Shown here piece by piece: positions 1-11,722 of a DNA stretch of 64,000 nucleotides. The translations under genes and the position numbers were made by a program. The stretch spans positions 485,183,900 through 485,247,899 of the forward strand of contig NC_081406.1 in assembly GCF_030272615.1 (NCBI RefSeq), read 5' to 3'. The notes beneath the pieces were generated by a model, which saw only the letters and a program-made list of their open reading frames with translations, made no database searches and was not told where the DNA came from. This DNA is from Cryptomeria japonica. Its lineage: Eukaryota; Streptophyta; Pinopsida; Cupressales; Cupressaceae. The number at the start of each line of letters is the position of its first letter. Positions within the stretch are counted from its first letter, which is position 1.

Positions 1-1046
1 CTCATCAAAAAGGGACTTATCAAAATTTATAATGAACCCAAAGATGGTCCTCGTTCACATTATAAAGTGACAAACCAAAATTTTGGAACAAAAACAAGAA
101 CGTTGTCAATGACGGGATAGTGGATGCAAGAATAGTAAAAATTGTACAACCCATGGTCAGGTTTGCAAGACAAAATCCCCCTCCTAACAACACCACCATC
201 AATAATCCACAAAATCAAGGTTGCAATACACAACAAGAGGAACCAAAACAAAAGCAACAAATCTACAAGCCAAAATGCACACATACACCTTTATAGGAAC
301 CTATCGAAATGATCTTATGCCAATTAATATCCTCCAATCTTGTGACCTTACCAAAAACATCCAATTATGAGCCTCAAGTCAAGCCTCCATGGTGGTGAGA
401 TCATGAACATTGTGAATTTCACCAAGGAAGAGGGCATGAAACAAGCAATTGCCATCGACTAAACGATCTTGTTCAGGATCTTATTGATAGAGGAGAAATT
501 GAAATTGAGGGACATGACCCTAAAACATCCAATGATGATCACTTAATGTTCAAGAATCCACTTCCATCACATGATCAAAGGGGTCCTTCCACTTCAGGGA
601 GAAACATAGATACCACAACCAATTACACACAAGCTGCATACAATTATACCATGAATCACCTTTATGATGCGGATGAATAAGTTGCAAATCTTGTCATAAA
701 AAATCAAAATCCTACATGCAATGTTGTTGCGCATCATAGAAAGATTACTATTCGAGGAGTACCACAAGGAATGTCACCCCTCCCCAAACAATATAATCTT
801 ATAGAGAAATTGGATAAGATGCCAACCCTCATCTCCATATTAGAGATTTTATGCTTATCCCCCTCACATAAAACAATCTTGGATCAAGCTCTCCAAGAAG
901 CGTCTGTCCCTGCCAACCTCAACACAGATCAGGTTCAAGCCATGGTTGGTAGTCTAAAGTCATCACTATGTCTTACTTTTACCAAAAGGACAACACATCC
1001 TTCCAACAACCACATAATGCATCCCTCCATATTGAAGGATTTGTAA
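1..1046 (+). pseudogene. Outer Tat gag, C-terminal remnant
   Basis: One frame reads through most of this stretch with several stops. Near 400-500 it contains 'CEFHQGRGHETSNCHRL', a Cys/His knuckle of the C-x2-H-x4-H-x4-C form that closes Tat gag proteins, followed by 'LVQDLIDRGEIEIEG'. The equivalent segment of element N (19628-19068) has the same layout. After it comes a low-complexity linker and, at 771-1046, a segment similar to the N sequence just before its protease ('VPANLNTDQVQAMVGSL' against 'VPKDFDVDRFQSMVGHL'). The N-terminal nucleocapsid core is outside the window. It would form the virus-like particle; this copy cannot. Confidence 0.75.
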
Positions 1047-1063
1047 ACCTACATAGAATCAAG

Positions 1064-1561
1064 TGAGCCTTGATTGACAATGGAGTCGACTTAAACATAT
1101 GCACCTTGCAGTTAGTCACAATATTGGGTTATGCAGTAGAATCAGTGGATGTCAGCAAGAAAATAACCATCAAAGAATATGATGATGCAGAATGTTCTTC
1201 CAAAGGAGCTGTTATATTACCCATCAGGGTTGGGCCAGTGGTAAAGCATATAGTTTGCCAATTTATAGGCCATCCTTTGCCATACAATCTCTTGTTAGGG
1301 AGACCTTGGATACATGCCATGGAAGTCGTTCCATCCACCTATCACCAATGTATCAAGTTCCCACATAATGGGGTTGAAATTACAATCCTTAGTGATGCTA
1401 ATCCATTTGCATATTGTAATAATATTCACCATCAGCTAGAGATAACCATACCTAACAATAGGGAAGTTATCCCTTCCTCATCATATGTTAATACAACCTC
1501 TCTTTCTAGCTTAACAACCCCTACACCAAAACAAGATAAAATGAAAATAAAAAATGGCTGA
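1064..1561 (+). pseudogene. Outer Tat aspartic protease remnant
   Basis: The retropepsin-type active-site region is 'ALIDNGVDLNIC' with the catalytic Asp codon at 1076-1078. The family normally has D-S/T-G, so DNG is a substitution. It is preceded by a TGA where related elements usually have a Cys codon. Further on, 'LLLGRPWIHAMEVVPSTYH' and 'CIKFPHNGVE' match the conserved C-terminal part of Tat proteases and align with element N at 18540-18440. The domain lies in a different frame from gag. It would cleave the Gag-Pol polyprotein; the altered active site and stops make this copy non-functional. Confidence 0.75.
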
Positions 1562-1808
1562 GGAAGGTCCCGGTGAATATAATCTTAGCCAACTCTTTTG
1601 TGTTGGGTAGTTACTCACATCCCCTAGAACCCATGGAAAACCCCAAGGTTTACTTCAAACACCACTAGCCAAAAGAACTTGCACTTTGGCATAATTCACC
1701 CTTGGTAAAAGTCAAGAGGAGGAAACCATGGATGAAGACCTAGTAGAATAGATCTCCACAGATCCTATCAATAAAGAAAGCATGAAAGCTAAGATCCCCA
1801 CTAACAAA
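1562..1808 (+). other. Degenerate polyprotein linker between protease and G-patch
   Basis: No domain is recognisable here. The stretch joins the protease and the G-patch in the same strand and has several stops in all frames. Confidence 0.4.
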
Positions 1809-1950
1809 TATGGAAAAGGCTTCACTATAATGCAAAGAATGGGCTATGATGGCCATAGTGCTTTGGGACCTTGCAAGCAAGGACGACAAGAGCCCTTACA
1901 ACCTGAGTTGAAACCAAGAGATAAAAATGGAGTAGGTTTTCAAAGATAAT
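1809..1950 (+). pseudogene. G-patch domain of outer Tat polyprotein
   Basis: The translation starts 'YGKGFTIMQRMGYDGHSALG' and continues with 'CKQGRQEPLQPELKPRDKNG' then 'VGF'. This is the glycine-spaced pattern of a G-patch (hydrophobic, Met-Gly-Tyr, Gly, Leu-Gly, Gln-Gly, ending Gly-Val-Gly-Phe). G-patches bind nucleic acid or helicase partners and are also known next to some retroviral proteases. Element N has one at the equivalent place (18053-17958), so it belongs to the polyprotein. Confidence 0.7.
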
Positions 1951-2928
1951 CTCTTCCTAAGCGTCAATTCAAAGGAAAAACCAACAAACCCATGTATTAG
2001 CCAATTACTCCAAGGATGCAATCCTTGACTATACCTACAACACCAACAAAACCACTAGCAGCACCAACAACACCTAGAACACTAGCAGCCCCACTAGCAA
2101 TACCAGCAGCACTAGCAACACCAACAACCCCACCTCCAATAGTACATAAGCTAGTAACTAATGCACTATTCAATTCAAAAGACATCCTAGCTTGGTATAG
2201 TAATTAGATGCTAGAGAGTGATTTTAAGATAGACACATGAGTGGGAATGGGATTCAGTGCATTTAAATACTTCAAATGAGGAAGAAACATCACCTCCCCC
2301 ACCTCATAAGGATATACGAGTTTATGGAGAAGCATGGATTAAAAAAATTTGGGTTCCTGAGCTAGAAGCAACTTCCACAGGCCCTATGTCAAATCCTATG
2401 CCTAAATCTGATAAGGAGAGTACCATCGACGAACTTCATGCCTCCATATTAACCCTCACTAATCCCTCCTACGAACTCAACTTAATCGATGAAGTAATGC
2501 CTATCATTCATCTTGAAGTCATTGAATTGAACCAGCCAAATCCCCCATGCCTTGACCATTTCCAAAACGATGAGGCACTCTTAGACTATCTAGAATTACA
2601 GGATAACATACCAAGCGAGGATCATAAAGTTGGGTTTTTCATTGAACTTACCAATGCAACATACTTTGGGGCAGATGCCAAACCTTTCAACTACAAAAAT
2701 ATTATAATAAAGCATGGATCTTCTAGTGAAAACCAAACAGTGGCACTTTTTTATCCCAAAGGAGTAAAAACAAAGATTGTATCCAAAGGTGAAAACCTCT
2801 CCGAGGCGCCTGAGGATGAAAGGTTTGACATACTCTCCTTTAGTATGAATCAGGAGAGATCAACCATCCTAATAGAAGAAAATGTGAGGACCCCTAAGAC
2901 TCCTCACAGGATACATTTGGCATCTCTA
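1951..2928 (+). pseudogene. Outer Tat protease-RT linker region
   Basis: 2016-2207 encodes a Pro/Thr/Ala-rich low-complexity linker ending 'NALFNSKDILAWYSN'. From 2257 an open stretch of 224 residues follows, acidic and without a recognised fold. It ends in 'GENLSEAPEDERFDILSF', which aligns with 'GENLSEVPEGEILDILPN' in element N (16520-16450). Conservation between the two elements shows that this is genuine polyprotein. Its role is unknown. A stop at 2929-2931 separates it from the RT N-terminus, which continues in the same frame. Confidence 0.6.
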
Positions 2929-3206
2929 TGAACTCCTGAAGAACAACCAAAATTTGTGGAATTCTTCCAGAAGTGCCAAATCAACTTTGCATTGTATTAT
3001 GAAAACATGCCCGGCTTAGATCCAGATTTGGTCATGCATCACCTAACTGTAGCAGAAGGAGCTAAACTTGTCAAACAAAAGCTCAGAAAGATGCAGCCAC
3101 AGATTGCCATTCTTGTCAAGGTTGAACTTAAAAATCTCTTGGATGCTGGTTTCATCAGACCAATTGATTATGCAGAGTGGATCTCCAATATTGTACCTGT
3201 TGGTAA
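2929..3206 (+). pseudogene. Outer Tat reverse transcriptase, N-terminal part, cut by element N
   Basis: The frame reads 'ENMPGLDPDLVMHHLTV' then 'LVKVELKNLLDAGFIRPIDY' and 'AEWISNIVPVG'. This is the fixed N-terminal RT segment of Ty3/gypsy elements. It stops exactly where the LTR of element N begins (3207). The missing continuation is at 31858. Confidence 0.9.
3202..3206. repeat. Target-site duplication of element N, left copy (GGTAA)
   Basis: GGTAA directly precedes the LTR here and recurs at 31858-31862 directly after the right LTR. A 5-bp duplication is the normal integrase footprint of Ty3/gypsy elements. Removing the element and one copy restores continuous RT coding across the site. 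Confidence 0.92.
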
Positions 3207-4258
3207 TGTGTGTGTGAAAAGTGGATAGTATCTGTATCTGGAATACACAACACTACAATTAAGTCATTAGATGCATGGTTAGTAAATCAATCAATAATGA
3301 GTAATAAACCATCACAAAGCGACCTATTACCTTCTAGTAGATGCAAGTTTAGTCTTGCTCTCAGATTTTTATATGCAATGCCAGTGACTAGACAACACCT
3401 AAACGGATGATTTAATCTATATGAGTATGAAATTGAGCTAAATGGATGAAAGCTTAAGATAGATAAATGCAAGATATCCAAGATTAATGAATATTAGGCT
3501 AACATGACTAAGCTATGAATAAATATTAAGCTAAATGATTTAACAAATATGTAATAAATAATATGCAAATATTATCAATACAAACTCTTAATGAACCTAG
3601 AGCAAAAACAACATGATAACAATATATTCTCCAGGATCCTTGATTAGGAGATGAGAGCTTGAATTTATAGAAAATTCAGAAAGAAACCAACAGCTGAGAT
3701 CAAATGATGATGAGTGGTCAAAATTCTCCAAGAAGAAGCACAATCCAGGTGAATTGATGTGATTGGCTGATTTTCTCAGTTTTAAAGGAAATTGAACTAA
3801 AATTAAGATAAAAAAAAAAAAAAAAACTAATTTATTCTCTATTTCATTCAATTTTGAGAATTAATTATTTTAATTTCTTTTTTGAGATTTTTTTCAATTT
3901 TTTATTTGATTTTCAAGATTATCTCCATTTGATTTCTTTTTTCAATTTTTAATTCTTTTTTCCCAATTAATTCCTTTTTTTAATGATTTAATGACAAATT
4001 GATTTATTTAATTAAATATACTAGGATATTTAATTAAATAAATAGGATAATTGTTTAAAAATGATTTACTTGAAATGATCAATTAATTAAATATTTATTT
4101 AATTAATTCAGAGTGATTCATTTGCCATGTGACATTGATGATTTAAAAAATTAATTGTGTGCTCAAGATTAATTTTAATTGCCTTTGGTTAGGACCTTGG
4201 TGATGTTGTCGAGAATAGGGGGCCTATGGTTTTAGATGAACATTTTTATGGTATTACA
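3207..4258 (-). repeat. 3' LTR of element N
   Basis: It matches 30810-31857 over its full length. In minus orientation it starts TGTAATACC and ends in a CA-repeat (CACACACA), giving the standard TG...CA ends. A TATAAA box on the minus strand lies at 3669-3664. An A-run at about 3811-3826 is longer here than in the other LTR. Confidence 0.92.
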
Positions 4259-4272
4259 TTTGCCCCTCTTTG
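4259..4272 (-). promoter_or_regulatory. Polypurine tract of element N
   Basis: On the minus strand AAAGAGGGGCAAA abuts the 3' LTR start. This RNase-H-resistant purine run primes plus-strand DNA synthesis. The same core occurs beside the outer Tat LTR (36476) and the NA1 LTR (44821). Confidence 0.9.
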
Positions 4273-4429
4273 AATTGATGTGCGAGCAACACATTGATTC
4301 AAAGAATAGTTGATGTCAAAAAGAGAAATCAGTTCTCAAATTGATGGATCACAAACTGATGAAGAGAGAGATGTCTAGCTTGATTTGAAGTGATAGAACT
4401 GAACATATTGATTAAAGTGATACTGATCT

Positions 4430-4680
4430 TGAACTTGATTGAACAAGGACCGACAAAGAGCGAGATACTGTTCTTGAACTTGATTGATCAAGAAACAAGC
4501 ATCAATCTAGAACTTGATCGAACTAGATAGAGCAGGATACGCAACCAATTTCGAACTTGATTGAACAAGAATCAACTGAGGAAAGCGATAAAATTGATTC
4601 TGAACTTGATTGAACAAGAATCGACTGAGCAAAGTGAACCGATTCCGAATTTGATTAAACAAGAATCGATTAGCAAGAGA
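4430..4680. repeat. Degenerate tandem repeat, units of roughly 55-60 bp
   Basis: The phrase GAACTTGATTGAACAAGAAT recurs about five times with variants, each followed by a purine-rich spacer (for example CGACTGAGCAAAGTGA). Units are diverged, so the array is old. Confidence 0.7.
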
Positions 4681-5875
4681 AAATGTCCAGCTTGATTTGA
4701 TGTGATGAAACTAAACATCGATTTGAAAATTGATTCAGATAAGGACAAAATTTGATATTCCCCTAGAGATAGCTTTATTTGACATCAAAGAATCTCAACT
4801 TGATACGACATGATTTAGTTAAGATGCCCCTAGTAACAAGGTTGAATTGATTTTCTTTGTTTGAAAATATTTTTGCTTGACTTTAGATGAAGATTTGAAA
4901 AAAAAATTGTCGACTTTTGATGATGATGATCATTGAAAAGGTGTAATGAGTATGCCCCCTCGGGAGCAAAATCGAAAGATAGCGAGGGTACAACGAGTTT
5001 AGGCAATTTTTAGTGATGATAATTTATTTGAGCATGAAGATTGATGTTGAAGATTAAAATCAGAGTTGACTTGAGAATTTAAATTGAGATTTAGAATTGA
5101 AGCGCAAAATGATTCGAAAATTGACTTGAGGATGAAGTGCTAAGTGGTCAACATCGTGAAATTTTGACTAGAGAATTGACGTTAGATTTTGATTTCAATC
5201 CCAAAAATGGACTTAGGACAGTCGATTTAGCTTAGGGTACAAGTTTTACGTCCATCGGAGCAAGTTGAAAAATTAGGGTTTGGGCTATATAAGGGGTTCA
5301 ATGTGTCACTTTCAATTCATTTTCACCTCTCAAAGTTTGAAATTTGAAAAACCCTCTGCGAAGAAAAATGGCCATTCCAATTCAGGAGCATTGATTTGAG
5401 CACCAGAGATGAAATAATCAACCGTGAAACTATGACCCATTGGTAAGCGATCGATCTTAAGCCTTTACATTTCATAGATTTTGATTTTTTTGTTGATTTA
5501 TTGCATTTTATTTTTCGTTTGAAGTTGTTTGCATCATTTTGTCGTGTGGTTGAATATTGTTTCTCGTATGACAAATTGTTCATCTTTTGTTTTGTTGTTT
5601 GAGCATATAAGGTTTGTCGTCTGGTTTGGTCCCATGAATTGTACAAGATTGTTCTTGGTAGATGCAGTGCCCCTACCCAAGTCAGCTTTGTAAAACTGGT
5701 TTGACCTTGGTTGACTTTTTATGAGGCATTCTTGGATGGTTGATTTACCATTATGTAATGTTGTAGTAAGATATTATGATTATTGTGCATACTCGTTAAT
5801 GTGCTTTAACATCGATTCTTATGTAAGTTTAATTGTTCTCCTGATTCTTGTTATTAATATCGAGCTAACACCTTC

Positions 5876-5877
<2 letters not shown>

Positions 5878-5910
<33 letters not shown>
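5878..5910. repeat. (TA)n microsatellite
   Basis: Uninterrupted alternating TA over about 33 bases. Confidence 0.95.
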
Positions 5911-5912
<2 letters not shown>

Positions 5913-7289
5913 TTGTGCAACTCTTGGTTGCAGAAGATTGTAGGTACAGTACCGCCTAGGTGCAAGGTTTATCTTCACTTGGATTCGCAGGTTTGAGTAT
6001 AACTCCTTCATCCTTTGAGTTTGGATTAGGTCGTCGTAAAACCCTCATTTTACCCTAGTCATGCTCAGGTGAGCATCGTCTGTAGTCCATCAGTTTCCCT
6101 TTTCGTTTGGGTTTGCAGGTCATGTATTTGGTTGGCTTTCTTGGGTTGCATGCTTGTGTGTGGTAAAATTGAGTATTTTATCCTAAGTATTTATTTTGAT
6201 TTAATGTGTTCATTTATGCATTAGTGGTTGAGGAACTAAATTAAATAGGTTTCTTTTATGTGATTAATCATTAATTAAAAAGATCACTCTATTTATGTTT
6301 ATAGCAAGTTCAATTCAATGGTTAATTTTAAATAATGAATTTATTTAATTTATGCATTTTGAAAGGAAAGATTTAAATTTATTAGAAATAGAAATAATCT
6401 AATCTCTTTTGCTTTTTGGAATAGAAAGGTTAATTTTATTTTTTTAAGAAAATCAATTTTAATTAGAAAAGCAAGTTTAATTTATATATATTTGATATAG
6501 TGTGAAAGATTGATTTGGGGATTTTATTTTAATTAAAAATATTTTTACCCTCATTAATATTGTGAAATATTAATGTTAGCTTCGTTAATATTAAGAAAAT
6601 TAAAATTAAATGAGGGAGAGAAGCATTTTGATTTTTAATTAGAAAAGCAAGTTTAGAATATTTGAATAGTTGAAAAGAATGATTTTTCATTTTATTTAAA
6701 AGATGTTTAAATTCAAAAATAGGAGATTAGGTCAGATATTCTTCCATTTACCCTAGGTTTAAAAATATTTTTTGGGGGAGGATTTTTGAAAAACATTTTT
6801 GGGAGAAGGACTTTTGGGAGCAGATTTGGGCATTTTGGGAAGAAAGGATTTCTTGAGTTGCAGGTTGGGCTCTTTATCAGATCTTGCGAGGAATACGAAA
6901 TGAGGTAGGATTCTTAATTGTTTCCTTTGTTGAAAAGAAAAAAAAGAAAATGAAAATAAAATTTCTGGTTGGTTTTCAAAGAAATTTCTTGATTGAAATG
7001 GGGTTTGGGTTTTAAATCTATGCATTTTAGGTTAAAGTTTGGCAATTTGGTGGAATCATTGTTTGGGACATGATCTTCTTTATGCCCAAAATTTTCTTAT
7101 TTGGATGGTTATTCAACAAATTCTTCCATTTGGAAAACCATGATCATGTTGGAAAAAAAATTATAATATTTGTTGTTCTTGGTCATTCTGGAAATTTAAT
7201 TGACTGTACATTATTTAGCACTTGGGATTTTATTTATTTTATTTTTTATTTCATTTGGGAATATGAAATATTAAAATGAATTTAATTTT

Positions 7290-7495
7290 TTTGGTTTCGT
7301 GCGGATTAGGGTTGGAGGGCGGAGGAGTCGAGGCTCTACCCGCGCCCTCCTCCCCACGGGTTGAGTAGAGCCCGTGACCACAAAGTGGCCGCAGGGGCCC
7401 CTGCGTCCACAATGGTGGCCGTGGGGGGTTGCGGTGGCTTCCACCTCTCCCGTGATGGGAGGTGGGCCCCGCAGTGGTTCCCCCACGTTTTTTTT
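7290..7495. other. GC-rich island with a near-perfect 26-bp palindrome
   Basis: About 200 bp of very GC-rich sequence stands out against AT-rich surroundings. Its centre, CGCAGGGGCCCCTGCG at 7390-7405, is a perfect 16-bp palindrome. The symmetry extends to 7385-7410 with one mismatched pair. No coding meaning is evident. It could be a captured fragment or an RNA-structure element. Confidence 0.6.
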
Positions 7496-8994
7496 AAAGT
7501 TTTGAAATTAAAAAAAACTTATTTTATTAAAAGTTTGTTTATTTAGTTTTTGATCAATTATTAATTATTATTAATATATTTTAATAATGAAAATTAATAT
7601 TTATATATTAAATAATATTTAATTTGAAGTTTCAGTATTATTAATTATTAAATTGATTATATTTTATTAATCATGGATTAATAAATATATTATTTAATAT
7701 TTAATTTTGGTATCTGTTTTAATAAGGAAGTATCTTTTTGGAAAAGATTAAATATTATTTTAATTGGAAAATTCTTGAAATAAAATATATTTATTATTTG
7801 GTTATTTTTCAATAATATATTATTCAGGAATATATTATTATTGGATTTGAATGATAATAGGTCATCTGGGAATTTTAGAAATGAAATATTATAGTATTTG
7901 AGGAATTGAAAAATGAAATATTTTATCATTGGATATTTTGAAAATTTAAATGATATACTATTGGAATTATTGGAAATTTAATAATGTATCGTTTGGAAAA
8001 TTGGTAAGTTAATGATATTTACATTTAGTAAAATAAATGGTCTAGTTATAATCTTCCTCTATATTGAGAAATAGACATATGGTACTATTGCAATTGTGGT
8101 ATTGTATTCACCTTATAATGATGATTTTTCTATTAATGTATTTTTGAAAACTTAGATCATTTAGAAAACCTGATCAACTTTTATTGTTTAAATCAATAAG
8201 AAAGAAGGTTGTCTTTTCCAATCCATGCCTATGCGTGCTTAATTTTTTTTGTATTCGCATTTTGCTTAAGCAATGGCTAGACCTTGATTTGTCTGATTGG
8301 ACCCTATTGTATGGATTGAATTGGGGTACCTGTTTCTATCCTCGGTCTTGAGTTTGACTATTTCTTGTGATGGTGTTATAACTGGTCATGTCCTTTATGC
8401 GTGTGTCGAATGTTGATTTGTGGTTGACCATAGTTGGTCAGGTCTCTAGTTAGAGTACCATCAGGCAATGGACCTTTGTATTTGCTTTAATTATGTTCAG
8501 TTGGATCCTTTCCTATTCAGGGATCATTTATGTATTTATTGACCGATGTGGTCGTTTGTATATTGGTTATGTTCGCCTTGATGCTAGGATTGTAAATGAT
8601 GTGAACCTTATGTATTCTTAACTTATTTAAATGATCAGAGGGGTCTTGCAGTTGAGTAGACCCAGAGATGTAACCCTTTAGGGGTGAACTCCGATATCAA
8701 TTTGGTGTTATGTGATGCTTATGTTCTTATGTTTCATGTTTAGTGTTAGCATGTATGGATGGTATTATGATAGAATGTATAAAGTGGGTTAGATGAAATT
8801 AATCGTAAATGCATGTATGCAGTCGTCTCTAAAATGCAGTAAATTGGATCATGAAAGAATGTATTCTGTTATGGTTAATGAAATTAAGTATGCATGGAAA
8901 GATCTCATTAGTTTATGATGAAATTAAAGTATGTCATGGAACTAGATGCATGGCATGTGTTTAATGTAAAATTGAACAAAATGAATGGTTAAAA

Positions 8995-9346
8995 ATGATT
9001 GGATGAACTCACCATGGTATCTAAATTATCAACCTTAATGGATGAACTCATCATGTTGTCTAAATTTTAACTCTAATGGATGAACTTCATTATGTTATCT
9101 ATATTTTAACTTTAATAATTGAACTTCATCATATTAGCTGTATTTTAACTTTAATAAATGAACTTCATCATATTAGCTATATTTTAACTATAATGGATGA
9201 ACTCATCAAGTTATCTATTTTTTAACTCTAATAAATGAACGTCCTCATGTTATCTATGTTTTAACTATAATGGGTAATTTTCTGCATGTTAGCCTCATCT
9301 TCAACCATAATGGATGAACGCGTCCTATTACCTATAATTTTAATTT
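8995..9346. repeat. Minisatellite, about nine units of 38-40 bp
   Basis: Units follow the pattern AATGGATGAACTTCATCATG followed by TTATCTATATTTTAACT. Unit starts are visible at about 9037 and then every 38-40 bases. The units differ by several substitutions, so the array is degenerate. Confidence 0.85.
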
Positions 9347-9858
9347 ACTGAACAAATTATACCCTTGTTTAAAGTAATAACATGAAATTAAGTTAATTTA
9401 CTTAATTGGAGCAAATGTCGTGAGTTGGGTTAGATGTTAAATTAAGTAATCACGTTGGGAAACTCCTTAGGTAATGTTTAGTCTTCCGCTGTGTTGTTTG
9501 AACTTTTGATAACTCATTGTATCATTATGTTGTGTCTTATTTAAAAAATATATATATATTTGCACTCCAATCGTGTGTTTTATCTTTATCCCTTCAGGGT
9601 TTCTTGGTGGGGCATTACGGTAGACCATTGTATCGTGCGATAGGTTATGTTTTATCGTATGGGAATGTTTACTCATGCAGAGTGTAATCTTTACTCGTAT
9701 GAGTTTCTTCTTGTCTGTGGAAACTCGTATAAAAAACAACAAGCATTTTTGAGGGTCTAAACATCAATTTTTTATTTTTCATTTTGTGTATTTGGCTTCA
9801 TGAGTATTTTTAACATATTTTTAGCGCAATTTGGATCACGTGCTGACAATTTTTATGT

Positions 9859-11722
9859 TTGATTTTGCAGATTTGGTTGCTGGATATCTTGTTTCAGTGT
9901 GTATATCTGCTGATGATGAGGCTAGTCCATGGGTTATCAGATGTAGAGAGAGAACATATTGATTTGTGTGGATTTGGATACCTTTTACAGATGCCTGATA
10001 TCCACATGAATCACGAGATGTTGCCTGCGTTAGTAGAGCATTTTCATTCAGAGAATAACACCTTCCATCTACCAGTGGGAGAGATGATGATTACATCAAA
10101 GGATGTATATAGGATTCTGAGGATTCCGTTTGCTGGAGACAAGGTTGATTATGATTCTACTCAGCGACCAAGTGTTTTAGCATTGAGATATATATTCCAT
10201 GATGAGACTATTCTTGAGCGTGCCATTACTTGGGATGATTTGATGAGTAGATATGGTGAGCAGTACCCTCTGGCATGCGTTTTAGCAGGTATTATCAGTT
10301 GTTTTGTTATTCTTGATAGAGGACAATAGGTTTTTGTTTGTGGCTGGGCCAGAATGCTTGAGAGGTTGTTGACTCATCTTGAAAGATTAGGGTGGGGATC
10401 ATATTTTCTTGCCCATATGTATCATGAGATGCAAAATATTGTGTATCAGGAGGGGAAGAGCATGGAAGCAGGTGTTCTAGTGCTACAGATATGGGCATGG
10501 GAGCATATTCTAGTATTCAAATCGATAGTAGATGATTCTAGAGAGGTACACCAACCTATTATTTATTGTTATTTATGCTATGTTACTCAACCCCATCTGG
10601 GCAAGACTGACTATTGGAGGAGGTAGTTGGATGATCTAATTGTCGTAGTATGGAGACCATATAGGGGTCTAGAGATGTGGGATGATTGGAGAGCTCAGAG
10701 GAAGAACATGTTCATGACTTGACCTCTCATTGGCAGATTAGTGTCTATCATTGACTGGTTTGTAGTATCTAGGGTGATGAGGCAGTATCGGAGACCATAG
10801 GGTATCTCCTAGGAGTTCACAACCTATGCCCGTTATGGAGAGGAGGAGAGACAAGGATGGGCACCTAGGTTATCATATGCACTGAGAAGGCAGGAGTTAG
10901 TGGGTTTACTATCACACAGATGGGATTACCTAGAGGATGTAGCAAATGCGGGGGTATTTTCCCCATACAAAGATTAGTTTCAGAGACATCCTTTCCCTTG
11001 GTTTACAAATCCTAGAGAGCATGCACCGCTTATAGAGGAGGTTGAGGATGAGGCACCAACACAGGCACAAGTACCAGGTCAGATACAGGGATGAGGGTAG
11101 GTATAGGGACAGAGAGTGGAGGTATCTAGGCGAGCGGGAGGTGATCCTAGGGCTAGTAGCAACAGGATACCAGCTGGAGCTAGACAATGATAGAGAGGGG
11201 AGGGTGGATCCCTAGGAGATGTTGGGGTGGAGGCTGGAGGTGCTAGGGAAATAGAGGGTGGAGGTGAAGAGGAGAGAAGCTCCTAGGCAGGTTAGGTAGT
11301 GGAGAGATGAGTAGGGTGGCAGAGAGGGAGATTTTGGGAGAGAGCACGGGGTTCCAAATGTAGTACATTCATTGAGATCGAGGTTGACAAGTTTGCAATC
11401 ATGGTTGACAGTGGTGCAAATGTAGCTGGCAGAGCGAGACTGACAACTTGCAGAGGTCAGAGAAGAGCATGATGCTCTTCAGCGAGAGGTGTTACATCAG
11501 ATGAGTCGAGCAACCTATTATGTTGTAGCTTATAGTGTAGCGGTCCGAGTAACGTAGCAGGTTGTTCCATATTATCAGTATATGGCTCGATGTGAGGGAG
11601 CTAGGGCACCCAAAAAGGATTTTGGTCAGCAGGCACCACCTCCTCCACCTAGCATTGAGGGAGAGGCAGAGAGCTCTCTTTGTTATATCTCTGGGATTTT
11701 GTTATATACCCCATTTTTGTAG
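9859..11722 (+). pseudogene. Plant mobile domain (PMD) gene, antisense within element N
   Basis: One plus-strand frame from 9859 to about 11190 reads as a PMD (aminotransferase-like plant mobile domain). It contains 'FHLPVGEMMITSKDVYRI' then 'LRIPFAGDKVDYDS', with later 'VLVLQIWAWEHILVFKSI' and 'VVWRPYRGLEMWDDW'. After a frameshift before about 11340, a coiled-coil-like stretch ('QLAEVREEHDALQREVL') and a proline tail run to a stop at 11720-11722. Stops at 10327 and 10624 and several later ones disable it. PMD proteins (MAIN/MAIL1 family) act in silencing and genome stability in plants and are also found in transposons. The gene lies antisense to the element, between integrase and 3' LTR. It aligns along its length with the PMD at 54901-53100. 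A TTTTGCAG just upstream (near 9862) could be a splice acceptor. Confidence 0.8.

Larger units (their letters stand above)
4273..9850. other. Long non-coding 3' region of element N
   Basis: This is 5.6 kb of AT-rich sequence without a convincing gene on either strand. Contents noted separately are short tandem repeats at 4430-4680 and 8995-9346, a TA microsatellite and a GC-rich island at 7290-7495. The rest shows only short random open frames. It may hide older degraded insertions that I cannot delimit. Confidence 0.6.

Noticed and set aside
5721-5996. 91-codon frame through the TA microsatellite
   Set aside because: The Tyr/Ile run is the TA repeat; the rest has no similarity to known proteins.
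7690-7929. 79-codon Phe/Asn/Ile/Lys-rich frame
   Set aside because: Composition is that of random AT-rich DNA.
9005-9346. Possible CRISPR-like array
   Set aside because: Units are contiguous and degenerate with no distinct spacers; this is a plant minisatellite inside a retrotransposon.
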